The position numbers and the translations under genes were made by a program. 64,000 nucleotides of DNA from Metallyticus violacea (Eukaryota > Arthropoda > Insecta > Mantodea > Metallyticidae), in contig CM060831.1 in the NCBI GenBank assembly GCA_030762175.1, positions 35,603,501 through 35,667,500 on the forward strand, written 5' to 3'. The first letter of the stretch is position 1. Each line of letters begins with the position of its first letter. The notes beneath the pieces are model-generated. The model saw nothing but the letters and a program-made list of their open reading frames with translations. It was not told the origin of the DNA and ran no database searches. Shown here in pieces: positions 33,490 through 45,889 of this stretch.

Positions 33490-36340
33490 ACGTCTTATTA
33501 TTCTTCAATAATACTACTACAAAAAAAGTAAATACCGTTCATTTATTTGTTTGTTTATATATTTACATTGAGTCAATTCAGGAATCGCCGACATAGAGAG
33601 ATTCCTTAAAGGGTTCAGCGATTAAAATCAGTCGTAATGAAAGACTGAAGAAATCAATTTCATTAACATATGAACACATTAGATGTAACTTCAATTCCTA
33701 AAATCTGAGAGAAGAGAATTAATCTGCCACATAAACAAAAAGGTAGCCTTAGAATGCCTAAAGACTTAATAAACGTATTAATTACAAAAATGAATAAAAT
33801 AATAGAGGCGTTCACAACTTTTATTGATGAAGAATTAATGCGAAAAATCATTCTTACTTCAACGTCAAATAACAGTTTTCAGAGCAGTGCTACGCGTTTT
33901 CAGGGGGAGGAAAACACCTTAGAAAAACCCTCATTTACGCATACTGCAGCATCCACTCTTCCACTTGAGACACAACGGTACACAAAATGCTGCAGAAAAG
34001 TGGAGTTGTAAACATATGCAATCTTAGCTATGTTACATATACCTCAAGCGCTGTCATTTATCGTTTTACAGAACCAAACAACTCAAACAGATTCGCTTTG
34101 AAATACATAAGAGGTGCTTGAAACGCTTGGAAAAGTTTTAAATTTTCCAGGATACGATCGATACAGGAGTACTTTATACTCTACAATATTCGTTCTCAAA
34201 CGGAAATTACATGAATACTAGTATTGCTTTGTTTTAGCGAAGTAGTCGGTGTATTAAGCTCTTATTTAAACTTCGAGTATTGATATCAACCAATTAAATC
34301 TTCTCATACATGTACTCTTGCTAAAACTGCAACATAAACTAAGACGAATGCTGCACGCTTTGTTCTGGCTTTAATTTTTTTTTTTAAGAGGAGTTATTTA
34401 ACGCGTCTTTTTGTTAAATGGCTTTTTGTTCTCTCTGCTAGTACAGACACAATACCCTTCTAAGTGCAACATTTAAAGTGTTACCAAGCAACACTTTCAT
34501 AGCTTGCTAACACATTCTTCATTTGAAAAATGAAGTTAACATACGATATGACGTTGGGGTATTTCTCTATGCTTTATGGAAACGGGCATATTTACGTAAA
34601 GAAACAACCGGAACTTTCGTGGTGTGCATTTGTGTTTGGTAAAATGACATGATCACGTCGCTATAGATACAATAGCCTCTAACCATGAGAAGAAGGGTAC
34701 AGGCACCAGAATACGACATGCTTGTTTCTTAGGCTTGACAAACCATACAGTGTTCATTGATTTCTACAATATAGCCATTAATATTTAACACAGAGTGTTT
34801 GGTTGTATATGTTCAGTACCTACCAAAATTATGGACATTTCCCACAAAACTTCCCCAGTATAGAGCCGTAACTTCATCTTACCTGAAATAAATCAAACAA
34901 GAACATGCGTTAAAATTTATCTACCTTATAAAGGTAACCAAAATGAATTCAGAAATGGGAGAAAATAATAATGCAAGTGTTGGGTATTTGTTGTGGCAAT
35001 GTTTTGAGGTTATCTGATATGTTTAAATTATGTATGCTGAGATACATCTAACAAAAGTATCATTTTTAAACTGAAATCTATTTAATGTTATGCTTTAATT
35101 TATTATCTCACTATTGTAAATTATTATTGCCCCATTTTGTTAAGTTGCTTTTCTCCGGCCACATTCTAGAGGTTTTGCTTCCCGTATACTTACAAGGCTC
35201 AGTCTTTTCAGGCATCAACGGTAAAGATCGAATTCTGGTTAATCAGTTACAGAACTAATGTACATATATGTAGTACTTTTTGGTGTTTTATTGAATAAAT
35301 TATTTGCTAAAAATACCTGGGCACAAGTAATTCATAAAATCGTCCACTTTAGTAATGTATTAAAGACTCGTAATAATGCCCAAAATACAACTTACTTTTA
35401 ACAAACAAGTTCTCTACTATCTAAAACAAACTTTATGCCAATATAGCAAAGTGTAATTCAAAACATTACAACCAAGTAATTTAAAGTTACATTGTGCCTG
35501 GACTACAGAGCGTATCCTTTGCAGAAGGCTCCGGACCTAACATTGTTGAATAAGAGGTCTATAGAAACGTTAACCCTCTCTGTACCGAAGGCGACTCCCC
35601 ATTCAGTAGAAGGAAGAGATAACCTCAGTCAGAACGGTTAAGCCACGAGTTACCAGAATTAATTACGAGCGAGAATTAGTCGGCAAGCTTTCTTAACATG
35701 GCCAGATAGAAATATGTAAAAGGGAAAAGGAAGAGGGTTTCGAAAGAAAATACAATATACTGGTCTTTCATGCTGATAACAGCTTTATTATTTGATAAGT
35801 GTCTTCTGAAGCTTTCTAAATAAATGTATTACCTTCCTAAATGGCTTGAAATATAAACGGCATATACTTTTTAATAATATAAACTTCTTGATTTTCTTTG
35901 CACTATGACAAAACACAATTCATTCATACATTAATTGCACACATTAATTACAAATGAGTTATAACTATATCTAGGATTATGTTTCATTTTGACTCATACA
36001 TTTATACATTTTAAATTCACTGTAGAGGTAGACCTTTTAGGTTTGTATGGCAATGATGAGCATTGTGTACCGATGTCAACAAATGAGCATCTGATAAATG
36101 ACTTTCGTTTATAGCAACAACAAAATAAAAGAGAGAGAAGTGAAAGTAAGTGAATAATATTTGCTACCTTATTTGTCCAACATATCATCATCTATCATCC
36201 CTAGCTGATAGATGTACTAGAACTTTTATACTGAAAATTGAGCGCTCTTTCCATACCCTGGGAAAAAAATTCACCATTCCATTTTAAAAAACATAATTGA
36301 CCTTGAAATGACTTTGAGAATGGCATTTCAAGGAGAGTTA
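33490..36340. other. 2.8-kb AT-rich stretch, nothing recognised
   Basis: An 85-codon frame at 33754-34011 (plus) and short frames elsewhere lack motifs. No SINE or TIR boundary was found. Confidence 0.4.
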
Positions 36341-36360
36341 AGGTCGCTATCTTATGTCAT

Positions 36361-36585
36361 CTAGGAGCTCTTCAAATTTTGTCTGTAACTTTTTTTTCTA
36401 TTTTCCTGTTCGTTTCGGAGTAAAATAGCCGCGACACTATAAATGCCTCGCTCTGTACATATTAAATAATATTGAATACTAACTTTCCGCGCAATGACTC
36501 TTTCCCCTTTATTCCAGTTGATGCGGCTGCAAATCTCCATTATGCGGTCGCCCTCAAGCGGCCTGTAACTCAAATAACCTTACTG
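36361..36585. mobile_element. TA-flanked TIR family, right-end fragment (copy 3)
   Basis: The right end, read inward, is CAGTAAGGTTATTTGAGTTA then CAGGCCGC, with TA outside at 36586-36587. It matches the ends of the elements at 16.65 and 26.07 kb over about 35 bases. I cannot find the left end, and the interior is not clearly homologous, so the start given is arbitrary. It may be a diverged relative or a 5'-deleted copy. Confidence 0.4.
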
Positions 36586-36589
36586 TAGA

Positions 36590-37575
36590 ACACTAAAAAA
36601 AGAAAGGTCTATAGGAATAACCCCCAAGCTGTAGAGGAAATTAAAGAAAATATCAGCACAGAACTTGGAAACATTACGGAAGCAGAACTGTTGCGACAGA
36701 GTGCAAATTTCATTAAAAGATGTCAGATACGAGTGACTGCAAACGGTGGTTGAGCACACATATTGCATTCAACTGCGGATAGAAAGCAGAAATAGCTTTC
36801 TGTACAAAAAGATCGGTCGGTCCTGGTAGCCATCCATGATCATTGTGGCAAACGTTAGTGACACGAAGTCGTGGGTAGGTGATCAATCTCGAATATGGTG
36901 GATTTTAACATGGATGATATGCGTAAAAAGCTGTAAATTTATGTCCTAAATATCTCAGATCACCTAATAAAAATATGTACTAATCAGAACTAGGTAAATA
37001 TCTGATCGGGCTGGAATTGTGCGAGGACTGCGTTACCCTGGAAGTCTCTATATATTAAAATCGAATTTTTGTTCCCTTTAGATTGGGACATTTACACTAT
37101 ATTGTTTAAAAACCTTTTTGTCGTGTGAGTAAAACCTGCAGTGTACGAACCTCATAAAAGATAATATTTGTAAAGAGCGTGTGAAACGTGTGTTGTAGCA
37201 GATATCTCGGCACGGTCTGAGGGGGGAGGGGCTGTGCAAAGGCATAGTTATTGATTCGGGCAACATTCCCAAAAAAGAAACCCGCTAACATTGTCCGTCC
37301 ATCCGTCCACCACGAAAAACTCATTCCTTTTTCTTTCTCCTTAACTCTGATATGTTCGGGGTAGGTGAAGTTCACAGCACGTGGGCTGTTCAACGTAAGG
37401 ACTGGAAGACTGAAATCTGATTTACAGAAAATGCTCAAGACATTAAAAAATCCACCCACAGAGAATTTCTATAAAAGAATTTCATGTAATTTGCCTTATA
37501 CTTGCCCCATCTAAGTTTGAGTTGCATAATCGATAGTTCACTTTGTTCATGACAAGACCGTGGGGCCGTAGTTTC
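36590..37575. other. Unassigned DNA
   Basis: A 117-codon minus-strand frame (37106-37459) spans a GC-richer patch, but the peptide matches nothing known to me and an overlapping frame is also open. No element assigned. Confidence 0.3.
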
Positions 37576-37579
37576 CAAA

Positions 37580-38600
37580 ATGGCGAGCAAGTAGAAAGCA
37601 TTGTGTGTGCTTCGTTTTGAGTATTAAAATCCGTTATTGCAATAGAGAGACAGTTTCAGACTCGGTTTCTAAAGGACGTACCACGTGAGAATAACATTTA
37701 AAGAGTGCGCGAGGAGATTCAGCAAAGTCTCCGAAAGTCAGACCGCCATGGATGACCGAGGTCGTTACGGCGCGGACTCGTGAGTGGGAGGTCTGGGGCT
37801 CAAATCCCACCAGGACCGTCCTCCCTGACTGAGGATTTTTATATGGCAAATGCCGGGGATATATCCTAAACTTAGGCCTGGAACGCTTCTTTTTTTTAAA
37901 AAAAAAGAAACTTCTTTCCCAAGTTTATCATTTCATCCCATGCATCATCAGTGTCACCGCCTGTGATGCCTCATTAAACACTATTCAAAGCTCCTACAGG
38001 AAAAAGAGTAGCACAAGCGACAATGTGGAAGGTATTACTTAAGCGGTTTACGCCGCATTTGTACCCTTATATCATCAAACGAGAAGAGAAAGCATTTTGT
38101 TGAAATGAAGTCGGAGATTGGATCGCAGAATGGCTCAACTTTAGTGATGAATCGTCATGATGTCCATACCTGGGCAACCGAGCCTTCATATGCAGAGACA
38201 GAGTGTAAAAGAGGTGCGGTGTCTACGGACAAAGTGTACGAACCGTATTTTCTCACCGAAATCTGTGAGTGGAGTCACCTGTCAGGATATGTTGGAAAAC
38301 TGGTTGATTTCAAAATGGACAGGAATGTGCAAGAGCTCCACGGTTGTATTGTTCCACAGCATTGCATTAGTCATGCTGCAAATGACAACAATCTTCTCCC
38401 GTGATCACCCCGTTCACGACATGCGATTTTTCCCTTTGTGGACTCACTAAAGACAACGTTTACGTGCCACCATTACCCGCATCACACGTGCACTACATGC
38501 TTCAAGTATGGCAGAAATTTTTATTATCAGTTGATGTGTGTAGCGTGACCAAGAGACTATATATAAAGCATCACGCACTTAGGCAGTTCTCTTTTTAATG
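37580..38600 (+). pseudogene. DUF4817-type insect transposase, split by a SINE-C
   Basis: Before the SINE, MASK then SVIAIERQFQTRFLKDVPRE and REEIQQSLRKS (about 37582-37740) match the N-terminal DUF4817-like domain and linker. After it, ATMWKVLLKRF (about 38020) is the HTH end and LNFSDE the first-Asp region (about 38138). NRHDVHTWATEPSY (about 38150), TDKVYEPYFLTE, DMLENWLISK, DNVYVPPLPASHVHYMLQVW (about 38452-38510) and VDVCSVTKRLYIKH follow to about 38572. The order is complete, but the catalytic C-terminal segment between 38340 and 38440 is badly decayed. Stops and frameshifts are scattered throughout. Confidence 0.8.
37742..37985 (+). repeat. SINE-C copy nested in a transposase remnant
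   Basis: Plus-strand SINE-C: head CCGCCATGGATGACCGAGG, A/B boxes with CAAATCCCACCAGGACC, the GGCAAATGCCGGG core and 3' end CATTAAACACTATT. The left flank CAAAGTCTCCGAAAG (37723-37737) and right flank CAAAGCTCCTACAGG (37986-38000) form an imperfect target duplication. Both translate to the same transposase segment (QSLRKS / QSSYRK). Confidence 0.88.
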
Positions 38601-38604
38601 ACCA

Positions 38605-39430
38605 AGTTGCAATCGCGGTAAGAAATAACCTTTTCTTAATAGATTAAAACGACACATCTTATAAAAAGGATGTCTGTATTCTGGGCTGCAGTTGCCTGTT
38701 CAATGCTCTGTAGAGTTTAACGTTAGTTCTGACACTAGAGTCAAGTTCTCAAGTCTGTGGTCTGGTCATTTAAATCGTACCGTTGTATGAAAGTATTTCT
38801 CTTATTTTATTAAGAGTTTTTTGCCTTGAAACAGCTGTGCTAGAAAATAAGTACTGCCCTATGTGCGAAACGTTATCAACTTCTGTGCAACTTCTCCTGC
38901 AAAATATCCGTAAGATTCAAGAACCTAGTTCTAAAGCAAAAGAAGAAAATTTTTAACTACATCGTACTACTTTACTATAGCTCTTCACAGAAGAAAGTGC
39001 ATTCACCTGATTTGAAGATATAAAATGTATTCTCAACTGAAAGTATTAGCTCTTATCTTTATTAATTTTGCTCTTTTCATGCTATTGCCTCATTTGTGTA
39101 AACTTTTCTTGGGATGCTTCCAAGTATTCTTCACTTCTTACAATGAAAAACCTTTGGGTGTTAACAAAGAAATACTCGCCAAGTCAGTCATAGGCTATCT
39201 GCTTAGCTTTGAAATCAATATGATATTGATTTTTCTGTAAAACACTCTCTATTTAGTTACTCTTCACTCATGTTCGGAGAGCGTCTGTAAACAAACAAAA
39301 CTCGTGTTCGAAAAAAATGCATTTCATACTTTAATGCCAAAGTTTTTAACGGTTTGCGATTTGCTTGAGCTGCTATTAATCAATGCAGCTATAGATCATA
39401 GAACTTCACTATAATGCACTTTTGTTATGT
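38605..39430. other. AT-rich DNA, no feature seen
   Basis: A 71-codon hydrophobic frame (39025-39240) is not similar to any family I know and is probably chance. Confidence 0.35.
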
Positions 39431-39442
39431 TAGACCATGTGC

Positions 39443-39727
39443 TATACCACCTCCTTTGTCTAGTGGTTAGCGTTGCTGATTGAGGCCCGGGTTCGATTCC
39501 CGGTACTTACTTAGGAATTTTTCAATTGGAAAGCTGCCTGATGGAGAGGTGGCGATCTCCGATGTAGTAAGCCGCGATATAGCGACCGGCGGTATGCGGT
39601 GTGCTGATCACATGCCCCCCTACAATACTGCACTCTACCACTGAAATCATGTGATGGAGGTAGAAGACTCAGCGGTCGTCGCGGTAAAGCTCAGGCGCAC
39701 ATGGGCCTGTAAAAAGGCTTCACAAAG
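39443..39727 (+). repeat. SINE-D, full-length reference copy, 11-bp target duplication
   Basis: The tRNA-like head carries TAGTGGTTAGCG as A box and GGGTTCGATTCCCGG as a very good B box. The body contains GGCGATCTCCGATGTAGTAA, GTGCTGATCACATGC and TGATGGAGGTAGAAGA. It is flanked by the identical AGACCATGTGC at 39432-39442 and 39728-39738. The best-preserved SINE-D here. Confidence 0.9.
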
Positions 39728-39919
39728 AGACCATGTGCAAACTTCATCTATACCCATAACGTTTCAGATATCCACGCCAGAGCTTGTAGCCTGAACCTTG
39801 TGCACATAATAAGTTCTTTGAAGAACAAAAAATCTTACCAGTTAGGAACATGTCTCAGATACTTTGTATATATAGCCATTCTGTTTCAAAACAGATGCTA
39901 TAGTTCTTTAAAAAAATCC

Positions 39920-40030
39920 AAAGTATTTATTTTTAGAAGTAAACATTTATTAGTTATGTTGCTGAGTTTTGAATTTATTGTGTTAGTATTGTTTATTAGT
40001 TTGTATTATTATGTTATGAGAATGAATGAC
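39920..40030 (+). pseudogene. ND4L: Nuclear mitochondrial fragment: ND4L
   Basis: Inside a 133-codon frame (39800-40201), about 35 residues read as NADH dehydrogenase subunit 4L, a membrane subunit of mitochondrial complex I. SKHLLVMLLSFEFIVLVLF followed by ISLYYYVM matches the second transmembrane segment of insect ND4L, where S/R-K-H-L-L-x-x-L-L-S-x-E-F-I-V-L is highly conserved. Two AGA codons stand where insect mitochondria would read Ser, as expected for a transferred copy. Homology stops on both sides, so this is a NUMT of about 110 bp. It cannot function in the nucleus. A chance hydrophobic match is the alternative, but the charged and Glu positions also agree. Confidence 0.6.
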
Positions 40031-40242
40031 AAGACTCTACCACAGAAATATTGGTATCTCGCTATTTACCTTATTCAAACCGTGAGTTGTTATAGTAGCC
40101 GTATGACGACGTACGTTTTCTTGAGGAGCGTTTCGTGCTTTTCAATTAAATTTAGGGAAATAAGAGTAAACATGATTTTATTATCGCATATACAGAGTTA
40201 AATTACCTAAAACTACTACCACGAGTATTTCTGAAACACTGC

Positions 40243-40292
40243 CTGTGGTGCCTCAATGGTAAAAAGATCGTTAAACACTATTTAAAAAAAAT
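40243..40292 (+). repeat. SINE-C 3' fragment
   Basis: CTGTGGTGCCTCAATGGTAA then GATCGTTAAACACTATT matches the last ~50 bases of SINE-C. The rest of the element is absent, consistent with extreme 5' truncation. Confidence 0.6.
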
Positions 40293-40567
40293 CTGAAACA
40301 AAAGGTCTATTGATGCACTGTTTTCACCGAAATTAAGTTTAGGCAAGGGCTCATCAATCAATGTAGACAAAACAACGATTCCAACAATTAATAGAGAAGG
40401 TATTTCTAGCACGAGGTTATATTATTCTGGAAAAATGCCTATTGACTTCAAGAAAATATAACTGTACGAAGAGTTTTTTTTTTTTTTTTTTTTACACGAT
40501 TTTGGGGCAAGTAGTTTACGAGATATCGTCCAATGTAGGGTTCGTATTTTCAGTACCTATTTTATTC

Positions 40568-40568
<1 letters not shown>

Positions 40569-40620
<52 letters not shown>
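40569..40620. repeat. (ATT)n microsatellite
   Basis: About 17 uninterrupted TTA/ATT units. A 19-base T run (about 40474-40492) lies just upstream. Confidence 0.9.
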
Positions 40621-40622
<2 letters not shown>

Positions 40623-40624
40623 AA

Positions 40625-42585
40625 AGTGTATGACCATTAGGTAAAAAGCATCAAATTCTCTGATTATTTCGTAAAACATACCTACGATTTAAGGAAAATA
40701 TCAACAGTACCTACGATGCAGTTTATCCCTGATTGTCTGTTGCAATAGCTCAAATTTTTTTCAGTAATTGTAAACAATGCCGTCTTCTCGAGCACATTTA
40801 GCACGTTCTATACTTCTATGAAACATCACAAAGTATTGACAGGGACGTTTCAGTGTACTCCGTGTAAAGAGGGAGAGGGGGGATATAAACATAAACGTGT
40901 GTATACGGTCGCGGTAGGCAGGAATTTGCGGTACATTTTCAGTCCAGTGCCTAAGTAGTTAAATGATGCAGACCGTTCTTTTAAAGTTTCATATGACTCG
41001 AGTTGTGGATTTTAGATCCGTCCAGGATAAATTTCAATATATTGTTGATAGTTTTGCTAAACTGTACACAAAATGCAAGTAAACGTGTACTGCTTCTGCC
41101 TAATAATCAGGACAATGTACTGCTTTTTGCTTATAGTCATAGGATTTCTCTAAACAGAATTTAAAGTCCGAACACACATATGAATTCTCAATGTTTCGGA
41201 CTCTGCGCGAATGTAAAAACATATTTGCTTGCTAGAAGTACATTTTGTAATGCTATAATCATTCTTTGGGTTACAATGATGAATCCTATCTGAACTTGAT
41301 TTCGGTGAGAACAATCATCAATAGCCCCTTTCGTTTCAGAACTATTCGTGGTGGTAGTTTGAGGTGATTCACTCTGTATAAGTTATTTCGATCAATAATT
41401 AAGAATAAGTCAATTAATATTCCTTGTATTGGTGAAAAATAAGTATTTTTCATTTTCCAAATGTTTAATAGCAATAATGTGTGTGTAAGCAAGAAGATAA
41501 TACATTAAAATTATATTTAATTAACATTTTATTTACAATACATGAAAAGCGAATTAAGTATTATTCTGAAGTATAATAAATATTATAACTCTACGAAACC
41601 TAGTTTACTTCACTCTATTACAATAATGAACATTGCCTTTAATAGTTTACGTGAACCAAAAACAAATTAATCTAATTAGAATGATTTCTAAAACAGAAGC
41701 AGTCTTTAGCTGCAGTTGAGTAGCCCAGAGTTACGTTAGAGCAGAACAGCTACCGCAGCAGCATCCAACGAAAACTTCGGAGTCGAGATTTCCTTCCCTC
41801 CCCCCTCCCTTCATCTCTTCCTCGCAAGGTGCGCGCGCCTGCTTCCCTTTGAGATGGTCATTTGCTCCCCATAACAGCCTGCGGGACCATACGTGAGCTA
41901 TATGAGAATGTGTGCCGCAGATTTATGGTAATCTTACGTCATACTGCGCTAATCCAGAGCTCAGGGCTGCGTAGATACGTTACGGATTTGGAACAGAAGC
42001 GCAGCTTCGCCTTTACTATGCAACATGTCGCGGGGAAATAATCTTCTTTTACCATAGTAATTTAACAATAAGAAAAGCTACGAATGTTGTTTGCTTTGTT
42101 ACTGGGCACATTTATTATTGCCGCCTTTTTTAGCTTAAAGGTTGTACATATTAAGGCTTTTATGCATAAACTTTTATAAGTTTTTTATTTTGATATTTTA
42201 TAAATCCTGTTTAGGATGGGATAGTTTCAGCATTATGCATTTAATATTAGTGCAATAACATTTTACAGTTAAATGACGAATAATTCAAATTACCATTAAA
42301 TCATTTGAACAGTAAATATATTCCAAGTTTTCAGTGCAAATATATATTTTATAGGTTAATATAGAGGGGGGGGGGAGTCAACAGTTAAACCTCGGATTTT
42401 TAAGTCTTTCTGTAACAGTTCATTATAATTAACATGTACAAAACCCAAAAGGCTTTAATGATTCTGCTTTTATATGCCTTGGTGGTACACGAAAACATTA
42501 AAGATTAACAAAAATTCGAGTGCAAGCACGCAGTTTTACACAGGAAACTTTTATGCGTAATTACCATAAATTCTGAACGTTTATC
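40625..42585. other. Unassigned DNA, one GC-richer patch and a weak SINE-like head
   Basis: At 40950-41030 GCCTAAGTAGTTAAATGATG and GGATTTTAGATCC are spaced like A and B boxes, but too weakly to call. A GC-rich patch at 41700-42000 has no coding signature. Nothing else was recognised. Confidence 0.3.
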
Positions 42586-42613
42586 AAAAAAAAAAAAAAA
42601 AAAAAAAAAAAAA
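42586..42613. repeat. A28 homopolymer
   Basis: Twenty-eight consecutive A residues with no retroposon body recognisable on its left. Confidence 0.85.
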
Positions 42614-42689
42614 CACTGCCAAAATTAGCACATTATGTGACCAATGAAATTAGAACAATTAGAGGCCGAACTTAATCTTGTTAATCAGA

Positions 42690-42790
42690 ATGTGTTTTCC
42701 CGATGGACTGTAGTTCAGACGCTCCCGGTTATGGCAAGCTAGGTAGCCGAGACGAACAGCAACGCATAACCGGACAAGATTTATAAAAGC
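42690..42790 (+). mobile_element. End fragment of the second TIR family
   Basis: GCATAACCGGACAAGATTTA then TAAAAGC resembles the right end at 50040-50100 (GCGGACAAGGTTTATAAATA). The similarity is about 50 bases and imperfect. No inverted partner was found. Confidence 0.3.
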
Positions 42791-42799
42791 CCATCACAA

Positions 42800-45700
42800 T
42801 TTACTGTTCACTGAAAATAAATGAATGAATGTCAAATTATACATGGTTTACTTTAATTGTGCAGGTTCTGATATTAGTGAAAAGTTGTAATTAAATATAA
42901 TTAATTAGTTAATCAAAATTAGTGGTACCGACTTTAAAAATTGTGTTTATAAACGTAAATATTAATAGTGTGTAGTACATTTAGAAAAAGTAAAATTATA
43001 TAAAAGGGACGTGATACATTTACTATTATATACAAATAATGTTTAAGAAAAATAAACCTCTTAATCAAAATGGAAGAATATACGCAACAGTCACGTCTTG
43101 ATCAACGTTTCTAAATCCCTTTCGTTATGTGTCATGGTTTGTATTACACGACCATGTTGGCTATACATACACAACTCCGTCTCTCAGTTTGAAACAAAAC
43201 AACGTCTACTGAAGGACATTTAGCCGATGTGAGTACCTTGTTATTCAGTTTCTCGTGCATCATATATCAAAGAATTGTGCATTGTTTCAGATATAACAAT
43301 TGTAGATAAAGAATCTTCCTTATCACAACATTTTCCCTATATGCAAGCTACAGAAGTACGTGTATTGGTGTATTATATATGTATATATGCAGTATGTATA
43401 TTTCAATTGTTAAAAGGACGATATTATTAGCATGTACGGCCGTAAGGTCCCTGCGACAGTCGTACTTAAGTATATTTTAAAATTGCTAAATAAAAGTCCA
43501 TTACTACTATTACACAGAATCTTTCACGTCGAGTAGGCCGCATCACGGCAGTTGGCGGACCGGCCAGTCACAGCGTAACTATAGAAGAATCGGATATAAT
43601 ATTCCCGAAGCTCATCAAAGTTCTCACGATTACAGTACAATCACAACGAAAATAAGAAGTACCTTATGACAAAAGATGGTTAAAATATTGTGTTCCTCTA
43701 TTCGGTATTTCTAACACTGTCAAAGAAATTAATTATAACTTTTTAAACATGATTTAGAAAGGGAAATATTCACATTATAGAACAAGAGTAGCAATTATTA
43801 ATATTACAGCACAGCCTGTTACAAAACTTCTGACAAATCTGCTTACATTCTCGTCTTTTTAGTAGCGTATTCACATTTTAGAAATAAGTTATTAATTGCG
43901 CATTAAATCCTCATTGGTCTTTATAATATTATTCTGCCTAAATTCAAACAACACCAACAGTCTGGTTGCAAGATAACAAAAAACAAATTAAAAATTTGAT
44001 AATTATTTTATAATTTAAGCAACAAAATGTAGAGATGCTATTTAAAACTTCAATCTCGGGATGGCTGTGGGTGTTTTCATTATGTGCTTTGACTCTCTAA
44101 AAGTATATTTGAATATATTTCCTCAAATGATACACAATGCATCATGAATTAAAATGGTACACTGCAAGTGATATACGTCATAGGCATTTTATGAATGATA
44201 AAGTCAGTAGAAGTGAAAACTAAAACTTAAATAAATACTCATTTACTATGGCACCTCTAAGGAAACTTAATCGATATTCATTCTGATTTAACACATTATG
44301 TCAAGTAGATGGCTGAGCAATGACGATTCACTTTGCCGGTTCTTCTGTCTCCATAAAAAAATATACAATTTTAAGATGGAAAGATTTTTATCGCACTCCC
44401 GTAACTACCAACGGACAATAGATCTCACTTTTCCATCTCATCTATATGGTCATCTAAAGTATTTGAAAGCGTGCTTACAAGAGAAATCTCAATCCATAAA
44501 ATATTATGAGAACCGTAAATGTTTTTACGATCAAACTAAACCCACACTTCATTACGCAAATGCTAGCATTCTCTCTTTTGAAATCGGTGGTTGACGATTA
44601 AATTCGAGCAGTGAATAATATGAAGCGAGATGTTAGACATGGATATTGAATTATTATCCATAAAAGCAGGGGAAGCAACGCCACATTTAGATCTTGCAAT
44701 GAGAACGAAGAACGAAATTGCCAACGAAGTTCTGAAAATCTGAGCTTAATTTGTACAAACTATGAAGCCCAGATTTCTAGTCTTTCTGTACCAAAGTTGA
44801 ATGAGCACGAAAAATTGCTGTTGCAGTGAATTGGGGAAGTGATGCAAGAGGAAAGAGGCGATGCGGAGTAAAGTTGAATTTAAGTTGAACAAAAACCTTG
44901 AAAAGAGACAAAATTAAAATAATGTTTTAAATTAAATACTACACAAATGCAAAGTTTTTGGTACTAAATTTTTGTAGTTTTTAATTGTTTAGTTTTATTA
45001 TTAATTTTAGTTTTAGTTTGAATTGTGGTTTTTAATTGTTTACAACCTTTCTAGCATTTATCGACGTGTAGGCGATTCCAAGTGAAATCATACAGAATAT
45101 TAGAAACAATAACCTCACATTTTTTTCAATGTTAATATGTTTTTATACAATTTAACATAAAAGGAAGAACATTTTAGTATAATATGACATCCATAAGTCT
45201 AATAATATTCATGGAGCAAATGAGTCGTCATAACTCATTAAAATTATTATTTATATTATTATTGTTGTTTTTATGAGAACCCCTTAAAATACAAATCCGA
45301 AAAATGGATAATTTTAATTCTCATGTTTTGCGTTACATAATGAAATGAAAAACAACCATTAATTTATAAGATTATATGAAAACCTGTATTATGCACATTT
45401 GAACATAAAATAACAATTTATAAAACTGCAAATTAAGACAAACATGCTTTTCAGATTTGTGTTTCAACAGTATAGAAAGAATATTACATGCCTTAAAACA
45501 GATTACACATCCATAATAATCGGACTGCACTCTCAAGTCAAAGTAGTTCTTTTGACTTCTCGCTCGGTCCCGCGGGCGCACCAGTAGATTCACGTGTTCC
45601 AAAACAACGATTTTACGGATACCGCACAATCTATGCAGGCAAGCATTCGTAGGGCAATGGACTAATACTAGTAGGGCTTGCATAGGCTAGATGGCGGTTG

Positions 45701-45880
45701 TAAGCAGAGTGTGTAGCATAAGCACAGCATTCGTTTGTTGACAAGTTGAGAAAGACGCAAACAAGATAGAAGACAACTGTCAAGGACTGTAAGTTTTCTG
45801 TGAAAGAAAGGCGTCAAAACCGCAAAAATCCATAAACTGCGGTATGGGTCAAGAAGTTCTTGCACAGAAGACTGTTTACA
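42800..45880. other. 3-kb AT-rich stretch, nothing recognised
   Basis: A 98-codon frame at 44298-44594 (plus) and the following segment to 44830 (AGEATPHLDLAMRTKNEIAN in another frame) look faintly protein-like but match nothing I can name. The rest is AT-rich. Confidence 0.3.
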
Positions 45881-45889
45881 ACTGAGTCA

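Noticed and set aside
32573..33508. Long frames of poly-Val, poly-Leu, poly-Ser and poly-Thr
   Set aside because: Produced by the (AGT)n array; triplet repeats keep frames open without selection.
37106..37459. 117-codon minus-strand frame as a gene
   Set aside because: No motif, overlapping frame also open, no conserved context.
39025..39240. 71-codon hydrophobic frame as a second mitochondrial fragment near ND4L
   Set aside because: I could not match it to any mitochondrial subunit, and it is not adjacent in the order expected from insect mitogenomes.
39443..39515. tRNA gene suggested by strong A and B boxes
   Set aside because: The sequence continues into a body shared with two other SINE-D copies, with target duplications outside it; it is a SINE head.
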